In this document: positions 7,243-15,164 of the stretch, piece by piece | Position numbering within the stretch: the stretch's first letter is position 1 | How the letters are laid out: each line of letters begins with the position of its first letter | Assembly (NCBI GenBank): GCA_964573885.1 | Contig: CAZNLL010000002.1 | Span: 1 to 64,000, forward strand | DNA length: 64,000 nt | Reading direction: 5' to 3' | Source of the DNA: CAZNLL01 sp964573885 | GTDB taxonomy: Bacteria > Desulfobacterota > DSM-4660 > Desulfatiglandales > Desulfatiglandaceae | Program-made: the position numbers and the translations under genes | The notes under the pieces: model-generated | The model's input: the letters and a program-made list of their open reading frames with translations, nothing else | What the model was told of the DNA's origin: nothing | Databases searched by the model: none

Positions 7243-7614
7243 ATGGCCAATGACATGCATTACGTACCCGGGAGACTGCGCATCAAGATCCCGACCCTAA
7301 AATCCAACCCTCAGGAAAAGTTGAGTATCGAAGCTGTCTTCAATGGATTAGAAGGCCTCGAGACCATCATCTTCAATGAGATTACCGGCAGCGTCGTCTT
7401 TACCTTTGACCAGGGGGTGTTGAACGGGCACAAGATCCTGGGCATTCTCATGGAAAACGGGTATCTCCAAGATAGGGCCCCGGGGTCCGGTAAGGCGAAA
7501 CAGAACAGCATCGCATCAAAGGCGGGCCACGCCTTCAGCAGAAGCCTCCTTGGCTTCGCCGTGGAAAAGGCCCTGGAACCCATGGGGCTGGGGTTCATAG
7601 GCGCCCTGATCTGA
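7243..7614 (+). CDS. HMA_2-like small protein with hydrophobic tail
   Basis: A 123-residue protein. Residues 1-75 form an HMA_2-like ferredoxin fold with HYVPGRLRIK at 6-15 and the second-strand signature TGSVVFTFD, again without CxxC. After a basic linker (GKAKQNS), the C-terminus is a hydrophobic, glycine-containing amphipathic helix (FSRSLLGFAVEKAL to the final GFIGALI) that could sit on a membrane. GGAGG lies eight bases before the ATG. The N-terminal motif is shared with both P-type ATPases and two other small proteins in this window. It resembles accessory proteins of ferrosome-type clusters. Metal binding and membrane association are inferred. Confidence 0.72.
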   Translation: MANDMHYVPGRLRIKIPTLKSNPQEKLSIEAVFNGLEGLETIIFNEITGSVVFTFDQGVLNGHKILGILMENGYLQDRAPGSGKAKQNSIASKAGHAFSRSLLGFAVEKALEPMGLGFIGALI

Positions 7615-7675
7615 AAATTCCGAGAGACTCTCCTCCCTTTCCCTCTATAACCATATCCTGTTTCAAATGTCCCCT

Positions 7676-8866
7676 TCAAAGGGATGCCAGGGCCTCGGCC
7701 TTGTCCGTCCTTTCCCAGGGCAAATCCATGTCATCCCGACCCACCTGTCCATAGGCGGCCAGATTGGCATAATATCCGCCGGGATGAAACCGGGGGAGGT
7801 GGCGGAGGTTGAAATGCCTCAGGATGGCCCCCAGCCGAAAGTCAAAATGCTCCCTAATCAAACCGTAGATGTTGGCCTCGTCCACTTCTTTCTCGTCCCA
7901 GGTCCGGATTTGAATCCCTACCGGTTTGGGGATGCCGATGGAGTAGCTCAGGGTCAGCTCACATTCCGAGGCGAGTCCCGCGGCCACCACATTCTTGGCC
8001 GCGTACCGGGCCGCGTAGGCCGCCACCCGGTCGATCCGCATGGGATCCTTGCCGCTTAAGGCGTTGCCGCTGTGCCGTGAGTACTCACCGTAGGTATCCA
8101 CGGCGTTTTTTCGGCCTGTAAGTCCTGAATGCTGGACAGGTCCTCCGGTCAGGACCCCGCCGGGGTTGACAAATATCTTTGTATTCTTATCCAGACCAAC
8201 AGGGGATTCCCTGAATACGTGTGTGATAACCACCTCATGCAGGTCACCCCTCAGCTTCCTGAGAGAGGGCTTGTGCTTGCTCCGCTGACTGGCCGTGATG
8301 GTCACACTGTGGATTCGGCGCGGTCTTCGATCCTTGAAGGTCACCCCCACCTGCACCTTGCCGTCCGGGGCCAAATAGGACAGGAGACCCTCCTTGCGTA
8401 CCCGGCTCAGTCTGCGGGAGAGTCTGTTGGCCAACCAAATGGGCAGGGGCATCAGGGCCGGGGTCTGGTTGCACGCAAAGCCGAAGGAGGTGACCTGGGT
8501 TTCAGGGGCGATCTTGTTTATCTGTTTTTCCGTGAGGGTGTGCTCGTCAAACTGGGCCTTCTTATCCGGGGGCAGGCCCTGGGGGGCGGTCAAAATACTG
8601 CAGGTCTTGGAATTGAAGCTCTCTTGATCATATCCGATTCGTTTGATGACCTTTCTTGCCAGGTGCGGGAGGTCCACCTTGGCCCCGGTGGCAAAGTGGG
8701 CGGCGATAAAGACGATGGCATTGGACACGGCGCATTCCGCCCGGATGCGGGAACAGGGGTCTTGCATCAAAAAATGGTCCACAATGGCGTCACTGATCTG
8801 ATCACACATCTTATCCGGGTGTCCGTCCGTCACAGACTCTGAGGTGAACACAAAATCGTTTCTCAT
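7676..8866 (-). CDS. S-adenosylmethionine synthetase-like protein with altered active-site residues
   Basis: A 396-residue protein with the three-domain MetK fold: SESVTDGHPDKMCDQISDAI at 9-28, MPLPIW at 139-144, SGLTGRKNAVDTYG at 247-260 and SGKDPMRIDRVAAYAAR at 271-287. Several positions that are aspartate or lysine in the E. coli enzyme differ, in E. coli numbering as I recall it: D118 becomes Thr (PETQVTSFGFA), D238 becomes His (PVQHSGLTGRK) and K269 becomes Arg. The first histidine/aspartate motif and the Lys170 equivalent remain. It is probably a paralogue with changed or lost activity. Its start overlaps the end of the upstream P-type ATPase by four bases, indicating co-translation. 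Confidence 0.82.
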   Translation of the reverse strand: MRNDFVFTSESVTDGHPDKMCDQISDAIVDHFLMQDPCSRIRAECAVSNAIVFIAAHFATGAKVDLPHLARKVIKRIGYDQESFNSKTCSILTAPQGLPPDKKAQFDEHTLTEKQINKIAPETQVTSFGFACNQTPALMPLPIWLANRLSRRLSRVRKEGLLSYLAPDGKVQVGVTFKDRRPRRIHSVTITASQRSKHKPSLRKLRGDLHEVVITHVFRESPVGLDKNTKIFVNPGGVLTGGPVQHSGLTGRKNAVDTYGEYSRHSGNALSGKDPMRIDRVAAYAARYAAKNVVAAGLASECELTLSYSIGIPKPVGIQIRTWDEKEVDEANIYGLIREHFDFRLGAILRHFNLRHLPRFHPGGYYANLAAYGQVGRDDMDLPWERTDKAEALASL

Positions 8867-11800
8867 GTTTCGCTCCTCTGTGTCCCTTTTGACATCTCGT
8901 TGATCGTCAAAGGCGTTAGGGCACTTCCCGCAATGATGCCCATATCCAGGAGGTTTATGGGCGTCAGCCCCAACAGGGTTCTCAGGCCCGGGATCACCAT
9001 GGTGAGCCCCTGGGCGGCCAAGGAGGCGCCCAAGGCGATGTTCAGCGTTTTATTGGCCGGGGGGCCGTCCGGATCCAACAACCGGTGGGTCTCCGAGCGG
9101 CAACTGAGGGTATGAAGCAGTTGCCCGATGGTCAGGCTCTGGAAGGCCAGGGTGGTGGCCCTGGCGCCCAACCCGTACCGTGCCAGGCCATAGCCGTAAG
9201 CCCCCAGGGCGGCGGCGCTCATGACGGCGGATTCGCCCACCATCCGCTTGAAGTCCCGCCGGCTGAAGAGGGGCTCTCCAGGGTCCCGGGGCGGTTGTTC
9301 CAGCACGTCCGGCTCCGCCGGTTCCATGGACAGGGCCAGGCCCGGAAAGATATCCGAAATGATGTTGATCCAGAGGAGCTGCATCACATTGAGGGGGAAA
9401 CCCATGCCCCCTGCCACGGCCGCAAACATGACCATGATCTCGCTCATGTTGGTGGCCAGGAAGAAATGCACCGACTTGCGGATGTTCCTGTAAGTGGTCC
9501 GGCCGTCCCTCAGGGCGATAACAAGGGTATGGAGGTTATCGTCTTCCAGGACCACATCGGCCACTTCCCTGGCCACATCCGTTCCGCTCTTCCCCATGGC
9601 AATGCCCAGATCCGCGGCCTTAAGCGCCGGGCCGTCATTGATCCCGTCACCGGTCATGGCCACTGTAAAGCCGGCTTTCTGCAGGGTCTGTACAATACTC
9701 AGTTTATGGGCCGGCGTGACCCTGGAAAAGACGTGCACCTTGGAGGCCAGGGCCTTAAGGGCCTCTTCATCAATCGCGCTGAATTCCGATGAATCCAAAA
9801 TGGTCAGGGGATCATCGCCGTTCAGGTTCAAACTCTTGGCAATGGCATACGCGCTGGGGCTCTGGTCCCCGGTGATCATCACCACCCGGATGCCGGCCCC
9901 CCGAAGGGCCCCAATCAGGGGTTTGACACCCTTTCTTACGGGATCCTCCATCCCCACCAGGCCCAGCCATACCAGGTCCTTTTCCCCGGGGGTCCCCGCA
10001 CCGTTTGAAGATATCTTGTGGGCCACGCCCAGAACGCGAAGCGCCTCCCCGGCCATGCGCTCGTTTTCGACCTCAATGTTTAGGCGGTCCTCAGCCGTCA
10101 AGGGCACCACCTCTCCCCCCATCATGTGCCACTGGCAGATCTCCAGCACCTCCAAGGGACTTCCCTTGACGGCCATGTAGAGCCGCCTTTGCGGGTCCCG
10201 GTGGAAGGTGCACATGAACTGGTGCTCCTCGGAGCGATAGTTCACCTTTTGAAGCTTGAAGCATTCGTGTTCAGAGACCACATCCACACCCGCATGGAGG
10301 ACATAGGAAAGGAGGGCCTTTTCCGTGGGAGAGCCTCTCATCTCCCATTCTCCGCCCTCCCCGGGGTGGAGGCGGGTCTCATTGCACAGGGCGCAAACCC
10401 GAGTCAATTCCCGGAGTACCGGGTCCTGCAGGGCCTGAACCCTCCGGCCCTCCGCCCGGGTTTCCCCGTCCGAGACCTGCATCAACCGGTTTCCGGCATA
10501 GACCCTGGCCACAGACATTTGATTCAGGGTGACCGTTCCGGTCTTATCGATACAGGCGACCTGGACGGCGCCCAGGGTCTCAACGGCCTGGAGGCGGCGA
10601 ATCAGCACCTGGTGCCTTTTCATGTTCTTGATGCCCAGGGCAAAATTCATGGTGGCCGCCGCAGGTAGCCCTTCCGGTACCGCGGCGGCGGCCAGAGAGA
10701 TGCCGGTCTTGAGCATCTGCAAAAACCCGTGTCCCCGCAAAGTCCCTATCAAAAAGACCAGCCCGCATATACCCCCGCTCCCTATGACGAGCTGGTTTCC
10801 GAAGATACGGAGGCTTCTCTCGATGGGCGTCTCCGGGGTCTGGGCCTCTTCCATGAGTGTCTGGATTTTTCCCATCTCCGTTTTCTGACCCGTGGCCACC
10901 ACCACCCCGCGACCCTCTCCACCGGTCACCACGGTCCCCATAAAGGCCATGTTCACCTGGTCGGCCAGGGGAACCCTTTCCGCAGAAAGGGGGGCGCTTC
11001 TCTTAGAAACCGGCATGCTCTCACCGGTCAGGACCGACTCGTCAATACTCAGATGGCTTGTCTCAATAAGGCGCATATCCGCGGCCACGAATGTGCCGGG
11101 CTTGAGCACCAGGATATCCCCGGGGACCACTTCCTCACCGGAGATGTCCGTGATTCTCCCCTCCCGGAGCACCTCCGCCCTTGGGCTGACCAGTTTCTGA
11201 AGAGATCGGAAGACCTTTTCTGCGGCGCTCTCGGTCTTGTACCCGATAAAGGCATTGGCCACCACCACGCCCATGATCAGCACCGCGTCCAGCACCCCGC
11301 CGGTGGCCACGGAAAGCCCGGCCGCCGCGGCCAAGAGGCCCACAGGCAAGGAAAAGAACTGTTGAAGGAAAATCTTCCAGGTGGGATGAGGCGCGGATTC
11401 AGGAAGGGTGTTGGAACCAAATCGCTTGGATTGAACCAGGGCCGCTTCATGGCTCAACCCTGATTGAGCGTCACTCTCCAGGTAGGCCACCACCTGGGCC
11501 GAATCCACACGGTGCCACGCCATGGGCACGGGCACCTCGGGGGCGGAAAGGATCTGCTTGAGCCTTTCCTTGGCCCGGTGGAGGACCTTTTCACCCTGAG
11601 CGGTAAGGCCATGGAGGGCATGGGGCGATGGTTTGTTGTCAATGGAAGGTGAGGGGTTTTCTTCCCCCCTTTTTCTTGACCCGCCCCCTTGGCCCATTGC
11701 CGCTTCAATGATACCGGCGATAAAGGAATAGTCCCTGCCAGGGTGGAAGAGGACCAGGACCTTTCCGGTGAGGATGTTGGCGCTCACCCGGGTGATGCCC

Positions 11801-11913
11801 TGTCGGTCCTTTAAGCGGGACTCCAGAAGGGTCTTTAGGCCGGGGTTTCGATAAAGCCCCTCAACCGCAAAACGGGCCCTCCCCGGTATCCTGGTATGAA
11901 CGGGAGTAACCAT
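8863..11913 (-). CDS. P2-like cation-transporting P-type ATPase with N-terminal HMA_2 domain
   Basis: A 1016-residue P-type ATPase. Residues 1-75 are HMA_2-like (HTRIPGRARF at 6-15), followed by a variable linker and a cation-ATPase N-terminal domain near 125-165. Core motifs are complete: TGES (near 295), VPEGLP in the fourth core helix (near 412), DKTGTVTLNQ (near 452), KGSPLEVL and GDGINDGPAL (near 752). The VPEGLP motif and the long C-terminal helical part are those of calcium/magnesium-type P2 pumps, not CPx metal pumps. An HMA_2 domain on this type recalls the large mycobacterial CtpH/CtpI proteins. Substrate unknown; calcium, manganese or iron are possible. It is co-translated with the MetK-like gene. 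Confidence 0.88.
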   Translation of the reverse strand: MVTPVHTRIPGRARFAVEGLYRNPGLKTLLESRLKDRQGITRVSANILTGKVLVLFHPGRDYSFIAGIIEAAMGQGGGSRKRGEENPSPSIDNKPSPHALHGLTAQGEKVLHRAKERLKQILSAPEVPVPMAWHRVDSAQVVAYLESDAQSGLSHEAALVQSKRFGSNTLPESAPHPTWKIFLQQFFSLPVGLLAAAAGLSVATGGVLDAVLIMGVVVANAFIGYKTESAAEKVFRSLQKLVSPRAEVLREGRITDISGEEVVPGDILVLKPGTFVAADMRLIETSHLSIDESVLTGESMPVSKRSAPLSAERVPLADQVNMAFMGTVVTGGEGRGVVVATGQKTEMGKIQTLMEEAQTPETPIERSLRIFGNQLVIGSGGICGLVFLIGTLRGHGFLQMLKTGISLAAAAVPEGLPAAATMNFALGIKNMKRHQVLIRRLQAVETLGAVQVACIDKTGTVTLNQMSVARVYAGNRLMQVSDGETRAEGRRVQALQDPVLRELTRVCALCNETRLHPGEGGEWEMRGSPTEKALLSYVLHAGVDVVSEHECFKLQKVNYRSEEHQFMCTFHRDPQRRLYMAVKGSPLEVLEICQWHMMGGEVVPLTAEDRLNIEVENERMAGEALRVLGVAHKISSNGAGTPGEKDLVWLGLVGMEDPVRKGVKPLIGALRGAGIRVVMITGDQSPSAYAIAKSLNLNGDDPLTILDSSEFSAIDEEALKALASKVHVFSRVTPAHKLSIVQTLQKAGFTVAMTGDGINDGPALKAADLGIAMGKSGTDVAREVADVVLEDDNLHTLVIALRDGRTTYRNIRKSVHFFLATNMSEIMVMFAAVAGGMGFPLNVMQLLWINIISDIFPGLALSMEPAEPDVLEQPPRDPGEPLFSRRDFKRMVGESAVMSAAALGAYGYGLARYGLGARATTLAFQSLTIGQLLHTLSCRSETHRLLDPDGPPANKTLNIALGASLAAQGLTMVIPGLRTLLGLTPINLLDMGIIAGSALTPLTINEMSKGTQRSET

Positions 11914-12310
11914 CCCCTTTGAGCCTTTCTAAACGCCGGCCGCTTTCAGAAAAAACGGGCATTCGCATAACCCGCTTCAGCCAATCTGGATTTTGAGACC
12001 AAATCAAGAAGTTAGCAGAAAACCCGGGTAGGGGCAATGTCTTGTGGGAGCGATTCCTTCCTCACAAGGCCACTTCTTTCATTTAAAACCTAAAGGGCCT
12101 TAATCCATAATAACTCTCAGAGGCTTTCAAGGAGGGATAAGGGGTTAAGGCCGGCCAAGACGAGGCTCGGGAGCGGGGGGCTCAAGGAAAACGGGTTTCT
12201 TTCGTAATCAAATGGTGGGATGGGTAAAGATCAGGCGTGCTTCGTCCATCGATTTAGAGATCCAGCCTCGGGCACGTTTACAGGTCACGGGCAAAAGCAA
12301 CGGGTCCTCT
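11914..12310. other. intergenic region between two leftward metal-locus genes
   Basis: About 400 bp without a supported gene. CTTGTG at 12041-12046 pairs with CACAAG at 12063-12068 (extended by a G-U and a G-C pair), giving a hairpin with no T-run on either strand. The region probably carries the ATPase promoter, but no convincing hexamer pair was found. Confidence 0.3.
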
Positions 12311-12817
12311 TCATCCCCTTGGCTCACCCTCTCTCTTTTCCACCAGGGACTTCGTAAATATCCCCATGGCATACCAAAAGGCCGTGTACCACGGGGGTGC
12401 ACGGAAATTCCCCCGGCTCAACTGGTAAAGCCCGGTTGCAAGTAAGGCCAAAAAGGCCAGGCCTGCAAGGTCCACCTCGCCTTTGGTAAACCGGTTCAGG
12501 GAATAGCTCACCTCCCTCAGGGGGGCAACAAGCCTCTGGGAGAGCGAGACCCCCTGCGCTTGAGGGGGTTCCAGTTCAAAGAGAGCCTGCTCACGGCCGA
12601 CGCGGGCGATCTCCCCCGGCTCCAGGGCCTCTCCCATCATCAGGATGCTTCCCGTGGCCGGGTTGGCCTCCAGGCGATCAATGCCCTTGGCCTGGGCGAG
12701 CCTCTTTGCTACAGAGGCAAAGTAGTCCCTTTCCCCTTTTTGGGAGGGGATCCTTATCCGCAACCGGGTTGAGAGGTGATGGCAGATATGGGCCTTGGGA
12801 AGCGTCAAGTCGCCCAT
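12311..12817 (-). CDS. HMA_2-like protein with two membrane helices
   Basis: A 168-residue protein with an HMA_2-like N-terminal domain (HHLSTRLRIR at 13-22 and ATGSILMMGE near 53-62), a charged linker, and two hydrophobic helices near 118-135 (VDLAGLAFLALLATGLYQL) and 142-157 (APPWYTAFWYAMGIF). Such HMA_2-plus-helix proteins occur beside P1B-type ATPases in metal and ferrosome-like clusters. Its ATG is two bases from the stop of the upstream DUF5132-like gene and has no ribosome site of its own, so it is probably translated by coupling. No CxxC is present; ligands, if any, may be the histidines near the motif. Confidence 0.7.
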   Translation of the reverse strand: MGDLTLPKAHICHHLSTRLRIRIPSQKGERDYFASVAKRLAQAKGIDRLEANPATGSILMMGEALEPGEIARVGREQALFELEPPQAQGVSLSQRLVAPLREVSYSLNRFTKGEVDLAGLAFLALLATGLYQLSRGNFRAPPWYTAFWYAMGIFTKSLVEKREGEPRG

Positions 12818-12819
12818 AT

Positions 12820-13104
12820 CTATTTTTTGGCTGCCACGGCCTTCTTGGGCTTCTCCGCCTCAGCCGCCCCTTCTTTCAGTTCGGCACGGGCCTCTGCGGC
12901 CATATCCTCAAAAGTCTCCCTGGTCTCCTCGGCCAGTTCGCGGCCTTTCTCATAAAGGATCATGCCGCCCTTGATACCGGCCTTGGCGAGCGATTTCACG
13001 ACCCCGCCAACCACCGGGACCACAATAGGGGCCAACAGGACCGCTGCAGCACCAACGGCCAGCCCTGTCCCCAGCCTGGCTCCACCTGGCAGATTGACTC
13101 TCAT
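12820..13104 (-). CDS. DUF5132-like glycine-rich membrane protein
   Basis: A 94-residue protein. Residues 5-50 (GARLGTGLAVGAAAVLLAP, then VVPVVGGVVKSLAKAGIKGG) form a glycine-rich hydrophobic hairpin typical of DUF5132. A conserved ILYEKGRELAEE segment follows, then an acidic/alanine helix and a lysine-rich tail (KPKKAVAAKK). I set the start at 13104 because AAAGGAGG lies six bases before that ATG; the ATGs at 13110 and 13131 are badly spaced. Glycine-zipper hairpins can insert into and bend membranes. It heads the leftward pair with the HMA_2 two-helix protein. The family is my recognition from memory; function is unknown. Confidence 0.7.
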   Translation of the reverse strand: MRVNLPGGARLGTGLAVGAAAVLLAPIVVPVVGGVVKSLAKAGIKGGMILYEKGRELAEETRETFEDMAAEARAELKEGAAEAEKPKKAVAAKK

Positions 13105-13232
13105 GGCCATCCTCCTTTCTCCGGGGGGCATTCCTGCCTTGAAGTAATAAGGAAAAAAATTCCCCCACCATTTATGTTAGAAATGGGTTAGAAAATGGTT
13201 CGTTTATTGTTAAATAGGGTGGGCTCTACCCT

Positions 13233-13263
13233 GTTATATGTCAAGCGAAATCTTGGCGGTCAA
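13233..13263 (-). promoter_or_regulatory. weak promoter-like elements upstream of the DUF5132-like gene
   Basis: On the minus strand TTGACC (13263-13258) is followed 19 bp later by TATAAC (13238-13233). A second TTGACA at 13244-13239 has TATTTA 22 bp away. Neither pair has ideal spacing, but the block is AT-rich and correctly placed for leftward transcription. Confidence 0.3.
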
Positions 13264-13381
13264 AAGAGAAATTTCATTAAAAAACCTAGGGCTTATCCCC
13301 CACTGGTCCTTGACTTTCCCCTTTTCGGGGGCTAAAAGGCATAGAGGACGGCCATCCTCCTCTCTTGATTCCTGACATTGC

Positions 13382-13600
13382 TCATACGGACCGGCCTTTG
13401 GGGTTGTTCAAAGGATCATAAAAAAGAGATCTGTCCCCTTGAATCACCAGGCCCCAAAGCGCCTTCATGAATGCGTGGATCCGGGATGTGTCCTTTTTTT
13501 CTTTGGCCTCCGCCGGGAGCACCGGCGAGGCATCAGATTTCAGGAAAAGGTAGGCGAGGAGCCCCGTGTGGACAGATGAAACGGTGGAGCGGATGGTCAC
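13382..13600 (-). CDS. possible small protein, unknown
   Basis: A possible 72-residue leftward reading frame with high GC at third positions, containing AYLFLKSDASPVLPAEAKEK and ending in SLFYDPLNNPKGRSV. It is not recognised. Its 5' end overlaps the divergent gene at 13566 by 35 bp, so at least one start must lie further in. No good ribosome site precedes its ATG. It fills an otherwise empty stretch of the metal locus, so it is listed at low confidence rather than dropped. Confidence 0.3.
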   Translation of the reverse strand: MTIRSTVSSVHTGLLAYLFLKSDASPVLPAEAKEKKDTSRIHAFMKALWGLVIQGDRSLFYDPLNNPKGRSV

Positions 13601-13916
13601 CTTTTTGTTTCGTTTGGCCCCCTATGCGCGCATCTCTCGTCACAGCCCGGGTAAAATCAAGATAAAATTCAGGCTCTTGGCGATTCCGGTCATCCAGAAG
13701 GCCCAAGCCGAGGACCTCCCCCGGCCCCGTCGCGGGATTATTAAGTCCCGGGTAAGATACTTTTCCAGAAGCCTGGAGGTGGAATACGACCCCGCTATCT
13801 TCCCCTGTGCGCTTTGGGAGGATGTGATAAGGACAAAAGAAGAGCCCTCCCTGCGGGATTCCCTCCGTGAGCGCCTCAAGCGGGCCCTGTATCAGGCCCT
13901 GGAAGACAAGGGGTGA
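13566..13916 (+). CDS. HMA_2-like small soluble protein
   Basis: A 116-residue protein starting with GTG, with AGGA five bases before it. Residues 26-36 (HSPGKIKIKFR) copy the first strand motif of the other HMA_2-like proteins here with lysines replacing arginines. The second strand motif appears as SRSLEVEYDPAIFP near 76-89, with an intervening helix and a PRPRRGIIKSR insertion. The C-terminus is a charged helix. No membrane segment is seen. It is divergent from the DUF5132-like operon and ends ten bases before the oppositely oriented pgl gene. It is the most diverged of the five motif-bearing proteins; membership rests on the motif and context. Confidence 0.55.
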   Translation: MWTDETVERMVTFLFRLAPYARISRHSPGKIKIKFRLLAIPVIQKAQAEDLPRPRRGIIKSRVRYFSRSLEVEYDPAIFPCALWEDVIRTKEEPSLRDSLRERLKRALYQALEDKG

Positions 13917-13925
13917 CAATTCGGC

Positions 13926-14690
13926 CTACGCCCCCGGCGGCCTTAGAAGGTCTTTTGGGAGTCCTGAAGCGGCCTCCCGGTCCAAGAGCCAGACCAGGAT
14001 CCCTTTATCCGGGTAAATCTTCTGCACAGGCAGGCCCTGATCCGGGTCTTTAAAGACCGACGACACGGTCCCGGCCTTATTTTTTCCGGAAACCAGCAAG
14101 ACAATCGTTTCGGCCCGGTTCAAGACGGGGAAAGTCAAAGTGAGTCGATCCACGGGGGGCTCCCCTCCCTGAACCGGGACGGCCAGCCGGGTCTCCTCTA
14201 CCAGGGCCTGATGGCCCGGGAAAAGGGAGGCCGTATGACCGTCCGGTCCCATCCCCAGATAAATCAGGTCAAAGACCGGAACCTGACCCGGCCTCAGCTG
14301 GAAGAAATGGCGAAGCTCTTCTTCATAGGCCGCCGCGCCTTTGCCCGGCCCCAGGGTTCCGGGCATGGGATGGATCTGCTCCAGGTCCAAGGGCAGGCCA
14401 TCCAAGAAGTCCGCCCTTGCCGTTCCATAATTGCTCCGGGGGTCTTCAAAGGGCAGGCAGCGCTCATCCCCCCAAAAGATATGGGTCACACGCCAGGGGA
14501 TCTCTGGGCCATAGGGCCTGGACCCCAGGAGCCGGTGCATGGGTCTGGGCGCAGACCCTCCAGAGAGGGCAACGGCAAACCTTGCCTTTTTCTTTTCCGC
14601 CTCCAGGGCCTTGGCACGAAAAAGGTCTGCGCCCCTCCTGGCAAAATCGTCGGGCCCCTCCGCCACAATAATCTTCTTATCCCTTTTCAT
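13926..14690 (-). CDS. pgl: 6-phosphogluconolactonase
   Basis: A 254-residue soluble enzyme of the DevB/Pgl type, which hydrolyses 6-phosphogluconolactone to 6-phosphogluconate in the oxidative pentose phosphate pathway. Motifs seen are FAVALSGGSAPRPMHRLL near the start, HIFWGDERCLPFEDPRSNYG in the middle, and GMGPDGHTASLFPG with the catalytic-region histidine, then NRAETIVLLVSGKNKA. I chose the ATG at 14690 because the family starts with a short lead-in to the first strand; the reading frame is open further upstream without resemblance. No zwf or gnd neighbour is in view. It is convergent with the HMA_2-like gene. Confidence 0.9.
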   Translation of the reverse strand: MKRDKKIIVAEGPDDFARRGADLFRAKALEAEKKKARFAVALSGGSAPRPMHRLLGSRPYGPEIPWRVTHIFWGDERCLPFEDPRSNYGTARADFLDGLPLDLEQIHPMPGTLGPGKGAAAYEEELRHFFQLRPGQVPVFDLIYLGMGPDGHTASLFPGHQALVEETRLAVPVQGGEPPVDRLTLTFPVLNRAETIVLLVSGKNKAGTVSSVFKDPDQGLPVQKIYPDKGILVWLLDREAASGLPKDLLRPPGA

Positions 14691-15164
14691 AGATTTCCCG
14701 CCCAGGTGAAAGATCCGGCGCCACTGTTTCTTACCGGAAGAGTTCATCAAAATTAAAGGGGGTATATTCCGCGTAGGGTGCGCTGAGCAGGCACATTTTC
14801 CTACCAAAATGTAGAATTTGTTGCTAAAATTCACCATTATTGTAGTTTTTTTTAAACCAAAAGCCGTGTCTCGCCATTGGGCCAAGACCCTCCCCTCGGG
14901 CGCCTTTGGCGGTCATGGAAGTGAAGGTCCTAAGAGGCCAAGTCTTTAATAATAAGCTTTTTTGGAGTTGATTCTTGGGTGTCATCCTTCTTTTTTGGCC
15001 AATAGCGGCCCATCCTCTCACCGCGCCTTTGACAAGAGTCCAGCGCCCTTTTTTTGGTCCCTTAATTGCATTGCATTAATACCATAAAAAGGCTTAAGGT
15101 AGTGTTTTTATTTATGGCCGTCACACTTTTTTTGCCGACCTCTCACCCATGAAAGGAGGATATC
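14691..15164. other. divergent intergenic region
   Basis: About 470 bp, AT-rich at both ends, with T-runs near 14846 and 15051 and TTGCATTGCATTAAT near 15066. No RNA gene recognised. It presumably holds the pgl promoter and that of the strongly initiated gene at 15165. Confidence 0.35.

Noticed and set aside
11914..12310. A Fur box ahead of the P2-like ATPase.
   Set aside because: No GATAAT-type inverted array could be found; the only inverted repeat is the CTTGTG/CACAAG hairpin.
12208..12402. A leftward 64-codon frame at the end of the HMA_2 two-helix gene.
   Set aside because: It overlaps a supported gene in another frame and has no start signal.
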